Below are positions 46,990 through 57,394 of a DNA stretch of 64,000 nucleotides, piece after piece. The stretch comes from Celoporthe dispersa (lineage: Eukaryota > Ascomycota > Sordariomycetes > Diaporthales > Cryphonectriaceae): NCBI GenBank assembly GCA_016584495.1, contig WAID01000003.1:620001-684000 (forward strand), read 5' to 3'. A program made the translations under genes and the position numbers. The notes beneath the pieces are model-generated. The model was not told where the DNA came from and searched no databases. It saw only the letters and a list, made by a program, of their open reading frames with translations. The stretch's first letter is position 1. Each line of letters starts with the position of its first letter.

Positions 46990-49116
46990 TCAGTCCACCG
47001 TCTTGCCGTCGCAGTCTGGAATTTTGACACCATCCTTGAGTGATCTTGACACAGTGAGCAGCCCCCAGTGGTCCTCCCAATTCTCCGTTCCGTTGTCGTA
47101 GATGATCTTCCAGGGCTCGTCGAAGGCCTCGAACCAGAAGTACTGGGTGCCGTTGGCCAGGGCCTGGCACACCCAGTCGCTCATGAACTGGTTCAGCCCG
47201 TCGATGCTGGCCACTGCCCCGTCGGTACAGTCTGTGACGGTGTCGGAGCCGCAGTCGGTGCCGCCCTGGCTGGGCCAGCCTGTCTCGGCAATGATGTTCT
47301 TGGACGTGTCGCTCTTGAAGAAGTCGCCGTCCTGTTCTGTCCAGAACGAGTACGTCCATGCCGCGGCCTTGTCGGCGCTGACACCTCCAAAGAAAGGGTG
47401 GATGTTGGCCATGACATAGTCGGATGCGTCGGAGAGCTCGGTTGTCCAGTCCGTGCCCAGGTCGCTCGTGGCCACGGGGAGGGACATGCCCTTGGCGGTG
47501 ATGTTGTCTCGCACCTCGTTCAGGAGGCTGCTGAGCTGGGTCACGGTCATCTGCTCGCGGAACAGGATCTCGTTGGCGACAATGACGCCCTCAAAGGGAT
47601 CGTCACCGTATGTTTCGAGGATGTCCCACATCTGCGCGAGCTGCCGGGCTCCCGTGGTGGCGTTGTTATCCTGCCACACGCCCATCCAGACCCGGATCGT
47701 GTCGTTCATCTCGAGGCGGTCGATGGCGGTGAGGAGCATCTCGGTCTGGTTGCAGTCGGTGCCGTACAGGCGGATGGTGTTGGTCAGCTGCGAGAGGACG
47801 GCCAGATCACGAGTGACATTGTTCTGGGAGGGCGGATCCGTGAGGCAGGCCGGGTACTGGGTGTTGATGGGCGTGTAGTCGATGCCTGGGAAGACCTTGT
47901 GGAGGTCTGGGTTGTTGAGAAGTTTCTTGATCTCGGAACTGTTGATGTTCAGGTCGCCGTTGGCCGCAGTATCATCGGCTGCTGACGAGCCTGAAGAGGA
48001 CGAAGACGAACGGTTCTTGACCACCCCAAAGTAGACTCCCAGGCCGATGCCCAGGCCCACGAGGGCGGCAACGCTCAGGCCCACGATCCAGCGCCACTTC
48101 TTTGCGCTGGAGCCCTGCTTGGCGAGCCACGCTGACTTTTCAGCGACAGGACCACCACCACCGACGCCGCCGCCAGCAAGATCACCACCACTGCCTTGGT
48201 AGCCTGTATTTCCGCCCTGGACGGCATTGTACTGGCCGCTGCCGTCACGACCGCCCCTTGCCCCGAGCAGCCCTCCGAGGACGCCTGCTGCTCCTCCTCC
48301 AGCAGCAGCAGCAGCAGCTCCTCCAGTCTGCCCACCACTGCGGCTGCTAGCTCCGCCGAGGCTCAGCATACTTCTCCTCTGCTGCTGGCCGTATTCGAGG
48401 CCATCATCACCGTCGTCGTAGATCTCGTCGGGGTTCAAATAGCCGAGAGGTGCATTGTTGCTGCTATAAACCGAGTAGCCACGGTACGGATCGTCAGTGT
48501 ACGGTCCAAAGCTAGGTGAGGCCTGGCCCATGGGAAAGGCGGTAGTGTTTAGTTGTTGGGTGCTGGAGCGGGAGTTTCTGTCGCCGGAAACTCCGTTGTA
48601 GGGTGTCGGGCCAGGGCGCAGGGTCCGTTCCTGTTCGTCTTGTTCTGGTGCGTATGCTTGTGCCATCTGATGATGGGCGTGTTGTGGAGGGGTCGGGGGG
48701 CTATTGTTGTCGTCCATGGCATCGAAACCGAAGTCGCTGTCTCTTGCGAATCTGTCTGCAACGTTGTAAGCGATGGCTGTAACGCCTCTAGAGGTAGCAG
48801 GACTGAAATGATCCGCACCTGGTGTGGTGTTGCTCAGGGGAGGGTAGTAAGATCCCTGGGGGGGAGGTGCAGCGCCGTGTCTCTGCTGTGCTTGTTGGTA
48901 GGAGGGTGGGCTGCTTATTACGGCGGTGGCTGCTGTTGCTGATGCGCTGCTGGTGCTGGCCCCCAAGCCAGCTACACCCGCGCTGTCCCTGCTCAGCCTC
49001 CTGTCTGCTCGTAATTGTTGGAAGGCGGAGTCAGGGTGTGCGCCTGGAGAGGCCATGGCTTGTCTGGAAGAAGAGGACTCCCTCTCAGAGTCCTGATATG
49101 AATAGCGGTTCATCAT
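46990..49116 (-). CDS. btgC: Membrane-anchored glucan endo-1,3-beta-glucosidase, GH17 (BtgC-like)
   Basis: Cleaves beta-1,3-glucan in the cell wall. Single exon, 708 residues from the ATG at 49116; an upstream in-frame ATG at 49155 is possible. About 350 N-terminal residues are low-complexity, Ser/Gly/Gln-rich and presumably cytosolic. One membrane helix follows (IVGLSVAALVGLGIGLGVYF), then a Ser-rich stalk and the GH17 catalytic domain, giving a type II membrane protein. Catalytic features are the proton donor in GVIVANEILF and the nucleophile in IIAETGWPSQGG. Further family signs are TIRLYGTDCNQ, VMANIHPFFGG and YFWFEAFDEPWK. Composition and order match Aspergillus BtgC-type enzymes. The frame is fully intact. 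Confidence 0.92.
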   Translation of the reverse strand: MMNRYSYQDSERESSSSRQAMASPGAHPDSAFQQLRADRRLSRDSAGVAGLGASTSSASATAATAVISSPPSYQQAQQRHGAAPPPQGSYYPPLSNTTPGADHFSPATSRGVTAIAYNVADRFARDSDFGFDAMDDNNSPPTPPQHAHHQMAQAYAPEQDEQERTLRPGPTPYNGVSGDRNSRSSTQQLNTTAFPMGQASPSFGPYTDDPYRGYSVYSSNNAPLGYLNPDEIYDDGDDGLEYGQQQRRSMLSLGGASSRSGGQTGGAAAAAAGGGAAGVLGGLLGARGGRDGSGQYNAVQGGNTGYQGSGGDLAGGGVGGGGPVAEKSAWLAKQGSSAKKWRWIVGLSVAALVGLGIGLGVYFGVVKNRSSSSSSGSSAADDTAANGDLNINSSEIKKLLNNPDLHKVFPGIDYTPINTQYPACLTDPPSQNNVTRDLAVLSQLTNTIRLYGTDCNQTEMLLTAIDRLEMNDTIRVWMGVWQDNNATTGARQLAQMWDILETYGDDPFEGVIVANEILFREQMTVTQLSSLLNEVRDNITAKGMSLPVATSDLGTDWTTELSDASDYVMANIHPFFGGVSADKAAAWTYSFWTEQDGDFFKSDTSKNIIAETGWPSQGGTDCGSDTVTDCTDGAVASIDGLNQFMSDWVCQALANGTQYFWFEAFDEPWKIIYDNGTENWEDHWGLLTVSRSLKDGVKIPDCDGKTVD

Positions 49117-50400
49117 GTCAGGACCTACCAAACACACCACTGGAAAGACAACCAAAACAGCCTGTCAAGGGAGAGAGTATGTCCAGCTGGACAGCCAGGC
49201 TGCTTTTGTATGTCTGTATGAATGTATCTCCTCCTCTTTCTCCTCTCTTGCTTCACATCAATTAGGCTTCACTTGATGCTTATACTGTGGGTCCAAACTT
49301 TATTCGCCGCTTCGAGGGGTCTTCTGGGAGGGCGGGGAGGGAGCTCGGAATAGTGGATGTCCTGGTGGAGAGCGAGGTAGAGGATAGGGCCAAGCCTGGA
49401 GCGGGAGGGACGGAGGTAAGTTGTTGTTGCGCAAGAGGCGAGAAAGACAGGAGGTTCAAGGTGGCAGAAAAAGGCCAGAAAACAAGACAACAGGTGACAC
49501 AAGGGAGGGTATGGTTGAATGGGGGAGTGGATGGCAACAGGCTCGTATTCTGGAGGGAGAAAGGGCGACAAAAAAAAAACAAGAGATGACGGCCTTGTTC
49601 GTATCTGCTTTGAGAGGATCTGAGTGTGCACCCACCCTGGTTCAGGTGGGCTGGGGTGGGTACTGTCTACACGGCCGTGTGTGTTTCAGAGCACCAAACA
49701 AAAAGTAGATACTACATCAGCAGCACCCCAAGCATCCCCCAGTGGCGGCTGGAGAACGAAACCTGCTAGGCCATGTCAGGCATGGATCCCTCACAGGAAG
49801 ACCATCCCTCGACTGGTTGTGCCTTGATTTGGTCTGCTTTGATTTGTCCCTGCTGGTGGCTGGGAAACATGATCCATGATGATCAGATCCTCTTGCTGGC
49901 TGGCTAGCTGGTGCATAGACTGACTGATCATCCCATTTGTTTCATTTGTTTGACTCCATTGCATCATTTTTTTTGGTCTTTTTTTTTTTTCAAATACACC
50001 AACTATATGATGCACTTCTTCTCTCGCAGTTCCACACTGCTGGGACCATTGACTGTCAGACATGCGACGCCAGCCGACCCAGCCATTCTTGTTCAATCGT
50101 TTGAAGCACATGCAAATGTCATGATACCTGTTACATATTGACCAGTGTTCAAAATCTTAAGCCTATATTGCACTGAGTTATATGACTGCTAGTCTGCTTT
50201 GGTTTTGTCTCTCTGGGTGCCCCTGGTGCCCTGCCTCGGCTGCTGGGCCCACTGCTCAGGATATAATTCCTGAGACAGCACCCAAGGTTCCATCCATATA
50301 CACACACAGGACCCTTGAGAAAAGGAACATGGCGACGCAAAGTTGAAGGGCAAATACATGGACATACATATTGCTTATCATGTATTCTTTTCTTGTGCCG
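49117..50400. other. Intergenic region upstream of GH17 gene
   Basis: No supported gene. Contains the glucanase promoter, a T-rich run at 49978-49990 and an A9 run at 49570. Several short open frames only. Confidence 0.4.
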
Positions 50401-51730
50401 CATCTTGAAAGTTTAAGGGTTGGCAGGACTTGCTAGGAGTCTGCTTTGCTAGGAGTCTGCTTTGCTGCCTCCCCCCAGAGCACCTGTACCCAACAGGGGG
50501 AGTGAGGGAGGAGGGAGGCGCTGAAGGACCAGGGGACACTGGCACCACTGCCACTTGGCCAGCCTAGCTGTTGCAGTCTAGGAGTGCGCCTCTCCTAATG
50601 CCATCAGCCTAAGAGAGACTTACAGGAGATCCAACCTGTTCATGGATCCAATCCTAGTGTGCAATCTCTAGGAGGGCTGGGACCTGACCTGGTACTTCTC
50701 CTAGCCCTTCCTAGCTTTTCCTAGAGCTACAACTACATGTCTATAAGATTCCAGACCCGTCCCCAGACAACCTCATTGTCCTTGTCCAAGAACCTCACCC
50801 GGTCACTAGGCATCTCCATCTCCCTAGCTAGTGAGCTTGGTCATTTGGTATTGAAGCCAGGCTGTCTGGTAAGAACATCATGCTTCTTAGAAAGGATGCC
50901 AGGTCTGAAAGCAATGGCGCTTGGTATGAACTCAGTGTCCTAGCTAATGAACTTGGCTCTTTAAATTTCAGGGCTAGGTCTTCTGATGAAGATGATGGGC
51001 ATATCCTAGACAGAATGCTAAAAGCTTTTGATTCTCTAGAAGGGATTCTGGTATTCTTCTGGCAAGCAGGTAGTCTAGTAAGAACATCATGCCGAAAGTA
51101 ATAGTACTTGGTTTAATAGAACAGAGCTTAAGATGGACTCAGTGTCCTAGCCAGTGAACTTGGTTCTTTGAACATCAAAGCTAGGTTTTTGAACATCAGA
51201 GCTAGGTTTTTGAACATCAGAGCTAGGTTTTTGAATATTAGAGCTAGGTCTCAGAGCTAGGTCTCCTGATGAAGATAATGAACAGCGCAGAAATCTTGCT
51301 AGGTCAAAGCAGAAGCCCTTGGTCTCCTAGAAGGGATCCTAGCATTCCTCTAGCAAGGGAGTTTCTCAACCAGAAGACTCGGTGTCCAAGCTGGCCTAGT
51401 GAATTTGGTTCTTAGACAGTGACACTAGGACAGAATATATGTCTTGAACTCAAGGGTATTGTGTTCCAGAAAGGTGTTTCAGAACTGTGTTTATAGAAGA
51501 ATGACATGGTTTCCTAACGTGAAGACTTGGTATCTCTAGTATTGCACTTGGTCTTTTGGTCTTCATAGTAAGACTTGTAGTGAATGCATTGATATTTTAG
51601 CAAGACAGCTTAACTTTTGGATTCTAATACCAGGTTTCTTAGTCAAGATTCTGGCTTTTCTAGAATGAAAACTTGGGTTTTTGGCTAGCAGGCTAGGTTT
51701 TTCTAGAAACCAGCCTCTGGGAAGATCATG
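50400..51730. repeat. CTAG-rich block of degenerate tandem repeats
   Basis: About 1.3 kb in which the tetranucleotide CTAG and phrases such as AGCTAGG, CTAGGAG and GAACTTGGTTCTTTGAA recur. At larger scale, diverged units share the order: CTAGCYARTGARCTTGGT, then GCTAGGTCTYCTGATGAAGAT, then CTCTAGAAGGGATYCT, then CTCAGTGTCC. They can be followed at about 50816-50945, 50940-51150 and 51150-51400. A duplicated GCTAGGAGTCTGCTTT sits at 50432-50463. No coding content recognised. The origin could be an old satellite or decayed mobile element. Confidence 0.6.
51170..51252. repeat. 21-bp tandem repeat
   Basis: Four adjacent copies of a 21-bp unit close to GAACATCAGAGCTAGGTTTTT, the last diverged (GAATATTAG). 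It lies inside the larger CTAG-rich block. Confidence 0.85.
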
Positions 51731-51916
51731 AACAGTTATGAAAACGGCAAGAACTAGGAGAAAATAGAAAACATTATCAAATCAGAACAAAAAGAGAGCA
51801 TTGGAACAAAAGGTCCCGCTTTTTCTCAACCCAGAAAATCCAAACATCAATATACACCCTCACATCCACCCCTCACATCTTCATATCCACCCCTCACATC
51901 CTCACTCCTCACTCAC

Positions 51917-52644
51917 TCCCTCACTCCCTCACTCCCTCACTCCCTCACTCCCTCACTGGCTCACTGGCTCACTGGCTCACTGGCTCACTGGCTCACTGGC
52001 TCACTGGCTCACTGGCTCACTGGCTCACTGGCTCACTGGCTCACTGGCTCACTGGCTCACTGGCTCACTGGCTCACTGGCTCTGTGGCTCTGTGGCTCTG
52101 TGGCTCTGTGGCTCTGTGGCTCACTGGCTCAGTGGCTCTGTGGCTCTGTGGCTCTGTGGTGCTGTGGTGCTGTGGTGCTGTGGTGCTGTGGTGCTGTGAG
52201 GATGTGGTGCTGTGGTGCTGTGAGGATGTGAGGATGTGAGGATGTGAGGATGTGAGGATGTGAGGATGTGAGGATGTGAGGATGTGAGGATGTGAGGATG
52301 TGAGGATGTGAGGATGTGAGGATGTGAGGATGTGAGGATGTGAGGATGTGAGGATGTGAGGATGTGAGGATGTGAGGATGTGAGATGTGATGTGAGATGT
52401 GAGGATGTGAGGATGTGAGGATGTGAGGATGTGAGGATGTGAGGATGTGAGGATGTGAGGATGTGAGGATGTGAGGATGTGAGGATGTGAGGATGTGAGG
52501 ATGTGAGGATGTGAGGATGTGAGGATGTGAGGATGTGAGGATGTGAGGATGTGAGGATGTGAGGATGTGAGGATGTGAGGATGTGAGGATGAGGATGTGA
52601 GGATGTGAGGATGTGAGGATGTGAGGATGTGAGGATGTGAGGAT
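51917..52644. repeat. Register-locked 8-bp satellite with five unit types
   Basis: Perfect 8-bp units run in constant register from 51917 to 52380 (58 units). The order is TCCCTCAC x5 (51917-51956), TGGCTCAC x15 (51957-52076) and TGGCTCTG x5. One TGGCTCAC, one TGGCTCAG and three more TGGCTCTG follow, then TGGTGCTG x5 (52157-52196). TGAGGATG mixes with two TGGTGCTG and becomes a pure TGAGGATG run from 52221. At 52381-52399 shortened units (7, 5 and 7 bp) break the register, after which TGAGGATG resumes to about 52644 with rare 6-bp units. The minus strand is open in more than one frame and would encode an octapeptide repeat SHPHILTS. I consider that a by-product of a stop-free repeat. Confidence 0.95.
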
Positions 52645-53490
52645 GAGGAGAGAGGAGAGAGAAAGAGAGAAAACAAGCAAAGAGAGAAAAGACAGAAGAG
52701 AGCGGGAATATATAGACAAGTGGACTGGAGAAGGAGGAGCAGAGCGCAGGAGCGAAGGCTGGACAGAGATATCATGAGGAAAGAACACAGTATAGAGATG
52801 CAAAACACGGTACAGAGCCATATAGAGCCATGCGGGGGAAGTACAGTGTGTGATCGACATGGAGGCTGAAGGGAGGGGTACATAGACAGCCGCTGACACA
52901 AGGTGGAGGGGAGAAGTACCTAGAGGATCAGAGACAAGAGAGTGAAGGAGCGAAAGACACACAATTGAGACATAAAAAGAGCAGTCACCTACTTACAAGC
53001 GCCCAGGGAGACTGGGAATGACCTGGGAATGACATGCGTCTTCAGCAGCCCCTGGAGTATCAGCCTTATAAGTCCACAGTCTGGTGTCGATTTGACCATT
53101 CCCTTCCTAGTGCCTATATGATTGTCATCTAAGAATCCCGCCTATTCTTGAGAGAACTCTCCTTTTCTTGTTCAGGCTGCGTTCCCCATCATATTGTCAC
53201 ATAACACCATATCTTCCCATGCCAGGTCTACCAGGTTATCTTTGCGGGCCGACGAAGTGGACAAGCGGTTTTGTCTCTTGGGAATGCGCAAGGCGTGTCG
53301 AGCTCTGCTTCGAATCTTTTCGGAACTGTGTTGGCACCGCGAAGGTCATCGTACAATTCGCAGGTCCGCTATCGGAGTACTCGGTCTCGGAGGGATAATG
53401 CCACCGGGGGCGCAGGTCGTACGCTTTCGGGGACGGAGGTCGTGCTCTGTTTCGATCGTAGGAGGGCCGCTGTAACCGCCATCGTGTTCC
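52645..53490. other. Flank of satellite, no supported gene
   Basis: Purine-rich at the left (GAGAGGAGAGAG type, 52645-52760), then unique sequence. Minus-strand frames run from here into the satellite, but lack recognisable sequence and are not called. Confidence 0.4.
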
Positions 53491-54408
53491 TCACAGAGAA
53501 GGAAAGTAGTCGACATGGACCAGTCCGGCAGCCTCGAAGATGGCCTCCTCGTTGCGGCGGCACCCCCTCAGGACTGACCAGAACAGGGCGCGGAAGTGTT
53601 CGTCTCGGGTGGCTGGGCCATATTCTATGTCTCCCGGGCGGCTTGGGGGAAGACCATATATCTGCGAGGTCGAACGGGTGAGCCCTAGGGTGCGAGAGGC
53701 ATGAGCGATACTGGCTAGGCCGGCTGGTCCCAGGAGGTGCGACTTGTCCGTGACGCGTTCGGAAATGCAGGAAGCGTCTTGCGCGTGGTGAAAATAGTAG
53801 GAGAAGAATATACTGAGGAGCCTTGTGACGGCGGCTTCAAGGTGGATCAGGTTCGAGGTTCCACGGCGGACAAGCCTGGTCTCGACACCAAAGACAACGT
53901 GTTGGATGCGTTTGGCAAAACCAAAGCTGCCTAGATTTCCTAGGACAGCAATGGCAGGTGGCTGGTCCCCGCGGTCCACTTCTCCGGTACTCCGGACATT
54001 TTGTGCGGCCCCCACCACGCCCTCAATGCAAAGGGTGGAATTCAGGAGATCGAAGGGAAACGTCAAGGTCGAGACCCTGCCGCTGTCGTGGACCTTGTGA
54101 AGGGTCAGGCGGTCCTCCCCCTGGGTGAACTTGTCGATCGCAATCCTCGAGTCCTGACATGCGGCTCGAAGTGTTGTGTACGCCTGGATCGCCTCAAAGG
54201 TTTCGGCAAGAGGAATCATGGAAGCGAGGAGTGCATGGTCTCCGAGGCCTCTCACGTTGCCATGGACTGATGTGCGGAACCAGATCTGGATTTTGAAGCG
54301 GTAAAACTTCTGGGGGGCCTCGAACGGCTCGTTAGCTGCCATCTCCCAAACCTTGCGCCTCAGCTCGGTAGGGAGACGGTCGAACTTGGGAAACTCGGTA
54401 GGAGACAT
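53491..54408 (-). CDS. 2EXR domain-containing protein
   Basis: Fungal 2EXR-domain hypothetical protein, single exon, 305 residues, intact. The N-terminus FPKFDRLPTELRRKVWEMA (residues 6-24) is the classic opening of the domain. QKFYRFKIQIWF follows, then a helix containing LRAACQDSRIAIDKF, which matches the usual L..C..SR position. The C-terminal half is less conserved. No signal peptide or membrane segment. The molecular role of the family is unknown. The start is well supported by the position of the conserved domain. Confidence 0.88.
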   Translation of the reverse strand: MSPTEFPKFDRLPTELRRKVWEMAANEPFEAPQKFYRFKIQIWFRTSVHGNVRGLGDHALLASMIPLAETFEAIQAYTTLRAACQDSRIAIDKFTQGEDRLTLHKVHDSGRVSTLTFPFDLLNSTLCIEGVVGAAQNVRSTGEVDRGDQPPAIAVLGNLGSFGFAKRIQHVVFGVETRLVRRGTSNLIHLEAAVTRLLSIFFSYYFHHAQDASCISERVTDKSHLLGPAGLASIAHASRTLGLTRSTSQIYGLPPSRPGDIEYGPATRDEHFRALFWSVLRGCRRNEEAIFEAAGLVHVDYFPSL

Positions 54409-55402
54409 GTTGTTAGGGTGAGGAAATGCTGCTTGTCAGGGCGAGGAAAAGGTTTGGTCGTCGAGGTTGCAGCGCACGGAAAACTCTTTGCACTTAAAAG
54501 GAGAAAATAATTCAGGCAGCAGAGAGAAGGTGGCAGAAAGCACCGTCCCTCCTTCCTCCAATGTTCTTGCAGCCCCAAATGCAAAAGTCCCTCTCTCTCT
54601 CTCCCCTTCTCTCTCTTCGTCTATCTCTCTTTATCGGTTCGATCTCTTTCTCTGCCTCTCCCTCTCCCCCTCTCTCATCTCTCCCTCCACCTCCCCCTCT
54701 CCCCTCTTTCTCTCTCTCTGATCGCGTGATCCATAATTACTTGCGTTCCCATCATTGTGCTAGGCATGCAACTTCTATTGCAAGTAGGTATACTAATCCA
54801 CAGCCGCATTCTATTTCGATAAAGTCAATAAGTGATATGTATGGAATATATTTATGCACTTTCAGGTATCCCTAGGGTGTGACTCCTTGGTGCAAGCATA
54901 TTGAAGCATGTGTACTTAGCCTTGGGAGGAAGAGGACAGCTGGCTGGTCTGGGCAGAGACCTCCACCATCAACCCACTCACTGTGTCAAAGAGTGTATCG
55001 TATCTGCTAGAATATCATTCAATCACTTAGTCGATGTCTAATATGCATTTTGATTTCTCGTATTTACAGTAAGATAAATCATACCTGGACTTTTGCTAGA
55101 ATCTCGACCGAGTTCCCGACGAGGCGGATGGGCATCTTGGCAAGGCCAGCCATCACCTGGCTCACCGTGGACGACTACACAGTAATTTTCTGGACGCAGG
55201 AGAGATTTTACTTGTCATTCATGGTTAAGTAAATGGGATTAAGAAGAAATCAGAACTGCATTGCCAATGTCACACCCAGTCTGCTCTGTGTCCAATCTTG
55301 TAATAACCTCTTCCATCAATTTGTCCTAGGGTACACCCCACATCAACGTGTAGACTGCATGATCACGCCAAGTGTGTAATCAAGCCATGTTGACGATGCT
55401 GC
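54409..55402. other. Intergenic region with CT microsatellites
   Basis: Contains a long CT-rich microsatellite tract (54588-54725) just upstream of the 2EXR gene, probably its promoter, then AT-rich unique sequence. No gene recognised. Confidence 0.5.
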
Positions 55403-57394
55403 CTAGGCCGGGCAGTGTAGGCCATGGAGCCCAAAGGCCACCGCAAAGTCCATCTCAGCCCGTCCCACCTCCTCCATCGTCTTGGCATCCAGGCACACGA
55501 GGTAGCTCTTCTCCGAGTATCCGTCCAGCACCACGCTCAGGAGCACCCCATCGTCCTCCTCCTCACCACCAGGGCGTTGCACAAATACCGCCTCGGACGG
55601 CGTGTGGCCGTCGGGGCTGCCCCATGACACCGCCTCCCGCGTGACCGTATCCGTCTTCACAATCGAATCGAGGAAGTTGGACTTTCCGTTCTGAAGGAGG
55701 CTGTACACGTATCGGTAGGGCTTGGTGAAGTATCGATTGTTGATGGTGGGCAGCTCGCCGGTGTGAGGGGCAGGAATGACAAAGACCTGCTCGGGCCCGC
55801 GAAGCAGCTTGTTGGCTGGAGCCGCCTTGCTACCCTTCTTGGATGATGCAGTCGGGAGGGCAACGCGAAATTTCCACCTGACCAGGCTGCTCATGGTGTT
55901 GGCGGTGGTAGCCTCGTTTCCATAGAGCTTCTCGGCGCTGTTGTCGATGTTCAGGAGAACATCGTGGTAGAAGATCTGGAGAATGTCTAGGTTGGGGAAC
56001 TCGACGAGATCGCAAAAGATGTCGACAGCCTCGCCAGCATCACCTCCGTCCTTGTCGTCCTTGTCTTTGTCCTCCTCTTGGGCCACGGCCTTGTCCCAGC
56101 AGTTGACGGTGTGGAAGAAGAAGCCCGCAGGCGTGTCAAATTCGGCAATGACCCCGTGTCCGTGGTGTCGGTCGATCACGTACCACTTGCAGACCTTGCT
56201 CTCGTCAAAGGGCTCCATCCCGTCCACGATGTTTCCCTTCCAAGGCACGGTGAGTCCCATCATGCCAAGGTGTGTGCTGGGCACCTTGAGGATCACAAAG
56301 TTCTCGCTCAGGAAGAAGCTGTGGATGTAGGCGGGGGGTAGGTCGGACTGGGAGATGGTCGCCAGGATGTCCGTCTTGCCTGTCAGCGCGGAGACTCGAA
56401 AAATCCTGTAGGTGGCGTTGAGGCCTCCCTGGATATTGTAGTTGAACATGTCACCCGTCTTCGGGTCTCGCTGGGCGTGTGAGCACGAGATGGCTCCGTT
56501 CAGCGAAGGGTGTAGCTCGCTCTGACGGACTGCGCTGCCGATGGGCTCGAGGGTAGCAGCATCTACTACGCGAAAGGCAGATGTGTCGGACGAAATCCAG
56601 ACTGCCTTTCCACCTCCGCGGTGTCCACCAGTCGTTTCGACGTTGTTGGCCTTGTCATCATGGTTATTGCCCTGGGTTGTCTTGGAAGAAGGAGAAGAAG
56701 AACTATCAGGCATAACACCTGGCAGGTTTATGGCGGGCAGCACGTTAACGTTCATGTTGTCGTACTTGATGGCCTCCTTTCCCTGATCTAGGGCCCTGAA
56801 ACAGATCATGGCCTTGCCAAAGATGCCAATGCAAGGGTCTGCCTTTTGCGCGAAGCTGACAACATCACCGAAGGAACCCTTTTCCTGGACATATTTGACA
56901 AACTGATCAGCCTGTCGCCTCGAGGAGTAAAACACCTCGACCTTTCCGTCGTCCTTGTCCGAGACGGTGATGTCGAAACGGTGTAGGTGGGCGAGACCGT
57001 CGAACCAGTGCGAGATGTGGACTGTTCCGTCCTCGACCTGTCCGCGCCGAGGTTTGGCTCCTTCGATCTTGCGCGCTCCAGGGCCGTTGCGGAAGAACGA
57101 GCCTGCTACCCAGGCGGGGATGTTCCCCTTGACGGCAAGCTTGATGGGGCCACGATGCTCGTCAAGGCCGCTGAACTATCAAAGAGTGGTATAAGGTCAG
57201 CTCTCTAGAATGAGGGTCGTCACGAGAGGGAACAGAATCACGGGAGAGGTATAACCTACTCCAGCCTCGTTTGGCCAGTCGGCATAGGCACCACTGACAA
57301 GGTTCCTGATGGCTACATCGCGATCGATCTGCTCCTCGTCTGCGGTTCTTCGTGTTGGTGGTGCTGCAGAAGCACCGTTTCCGGTGTTGCTCAT
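55403..57394 (-). CDS. Carotenoid cleavage oxygenase (RPE65/CCO family)
   Basis: Non-haem Fe(II) dioxygenase that cleaves carotenoids or apocarotenoids; fungal relatives include torulene/beta-apocarotenal cleaving enzymes. Two exons, 57394-57260 and 57175-55403 (intron 84 bp), encode 635 residues with no frame problem. The N-terminus joins NEAG to FSGLDEHRGPI, then VAGSFFRNGPGA and HWFDGLAHLHRFDI, both typical. The four iron-binding His are visible in ISCSHAQRD, AYIHSFFLSEN, GFFFHTVNCWD and the terminal FGLHGLH. An acidic, Asp/Lys-rich insert (EEDKDKDDKDGGD) and a Ser/Gly-rich insert (about 56620-56720) lie in surface-loop positions. No other carotenoid genes lie in the window, so its substrate cannot be guessed from context. 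Confidence 0.93.

Noticed and set aside
51917..52644. Satellite as telomere-like or CRISPR-like array
   Set aside because: Units are 8 bp, without spacers, and do not match the TTAGGG-type fungal telomere repeat.
52065..52962. Two overlapping minus-strand open frames of about 277 codons encoding SHPHILTS repeats
   Set aside because: The 8-bp satellite lacks stops in several frames, so long frames are expected by chance; the unique parts show no recognisable motif.
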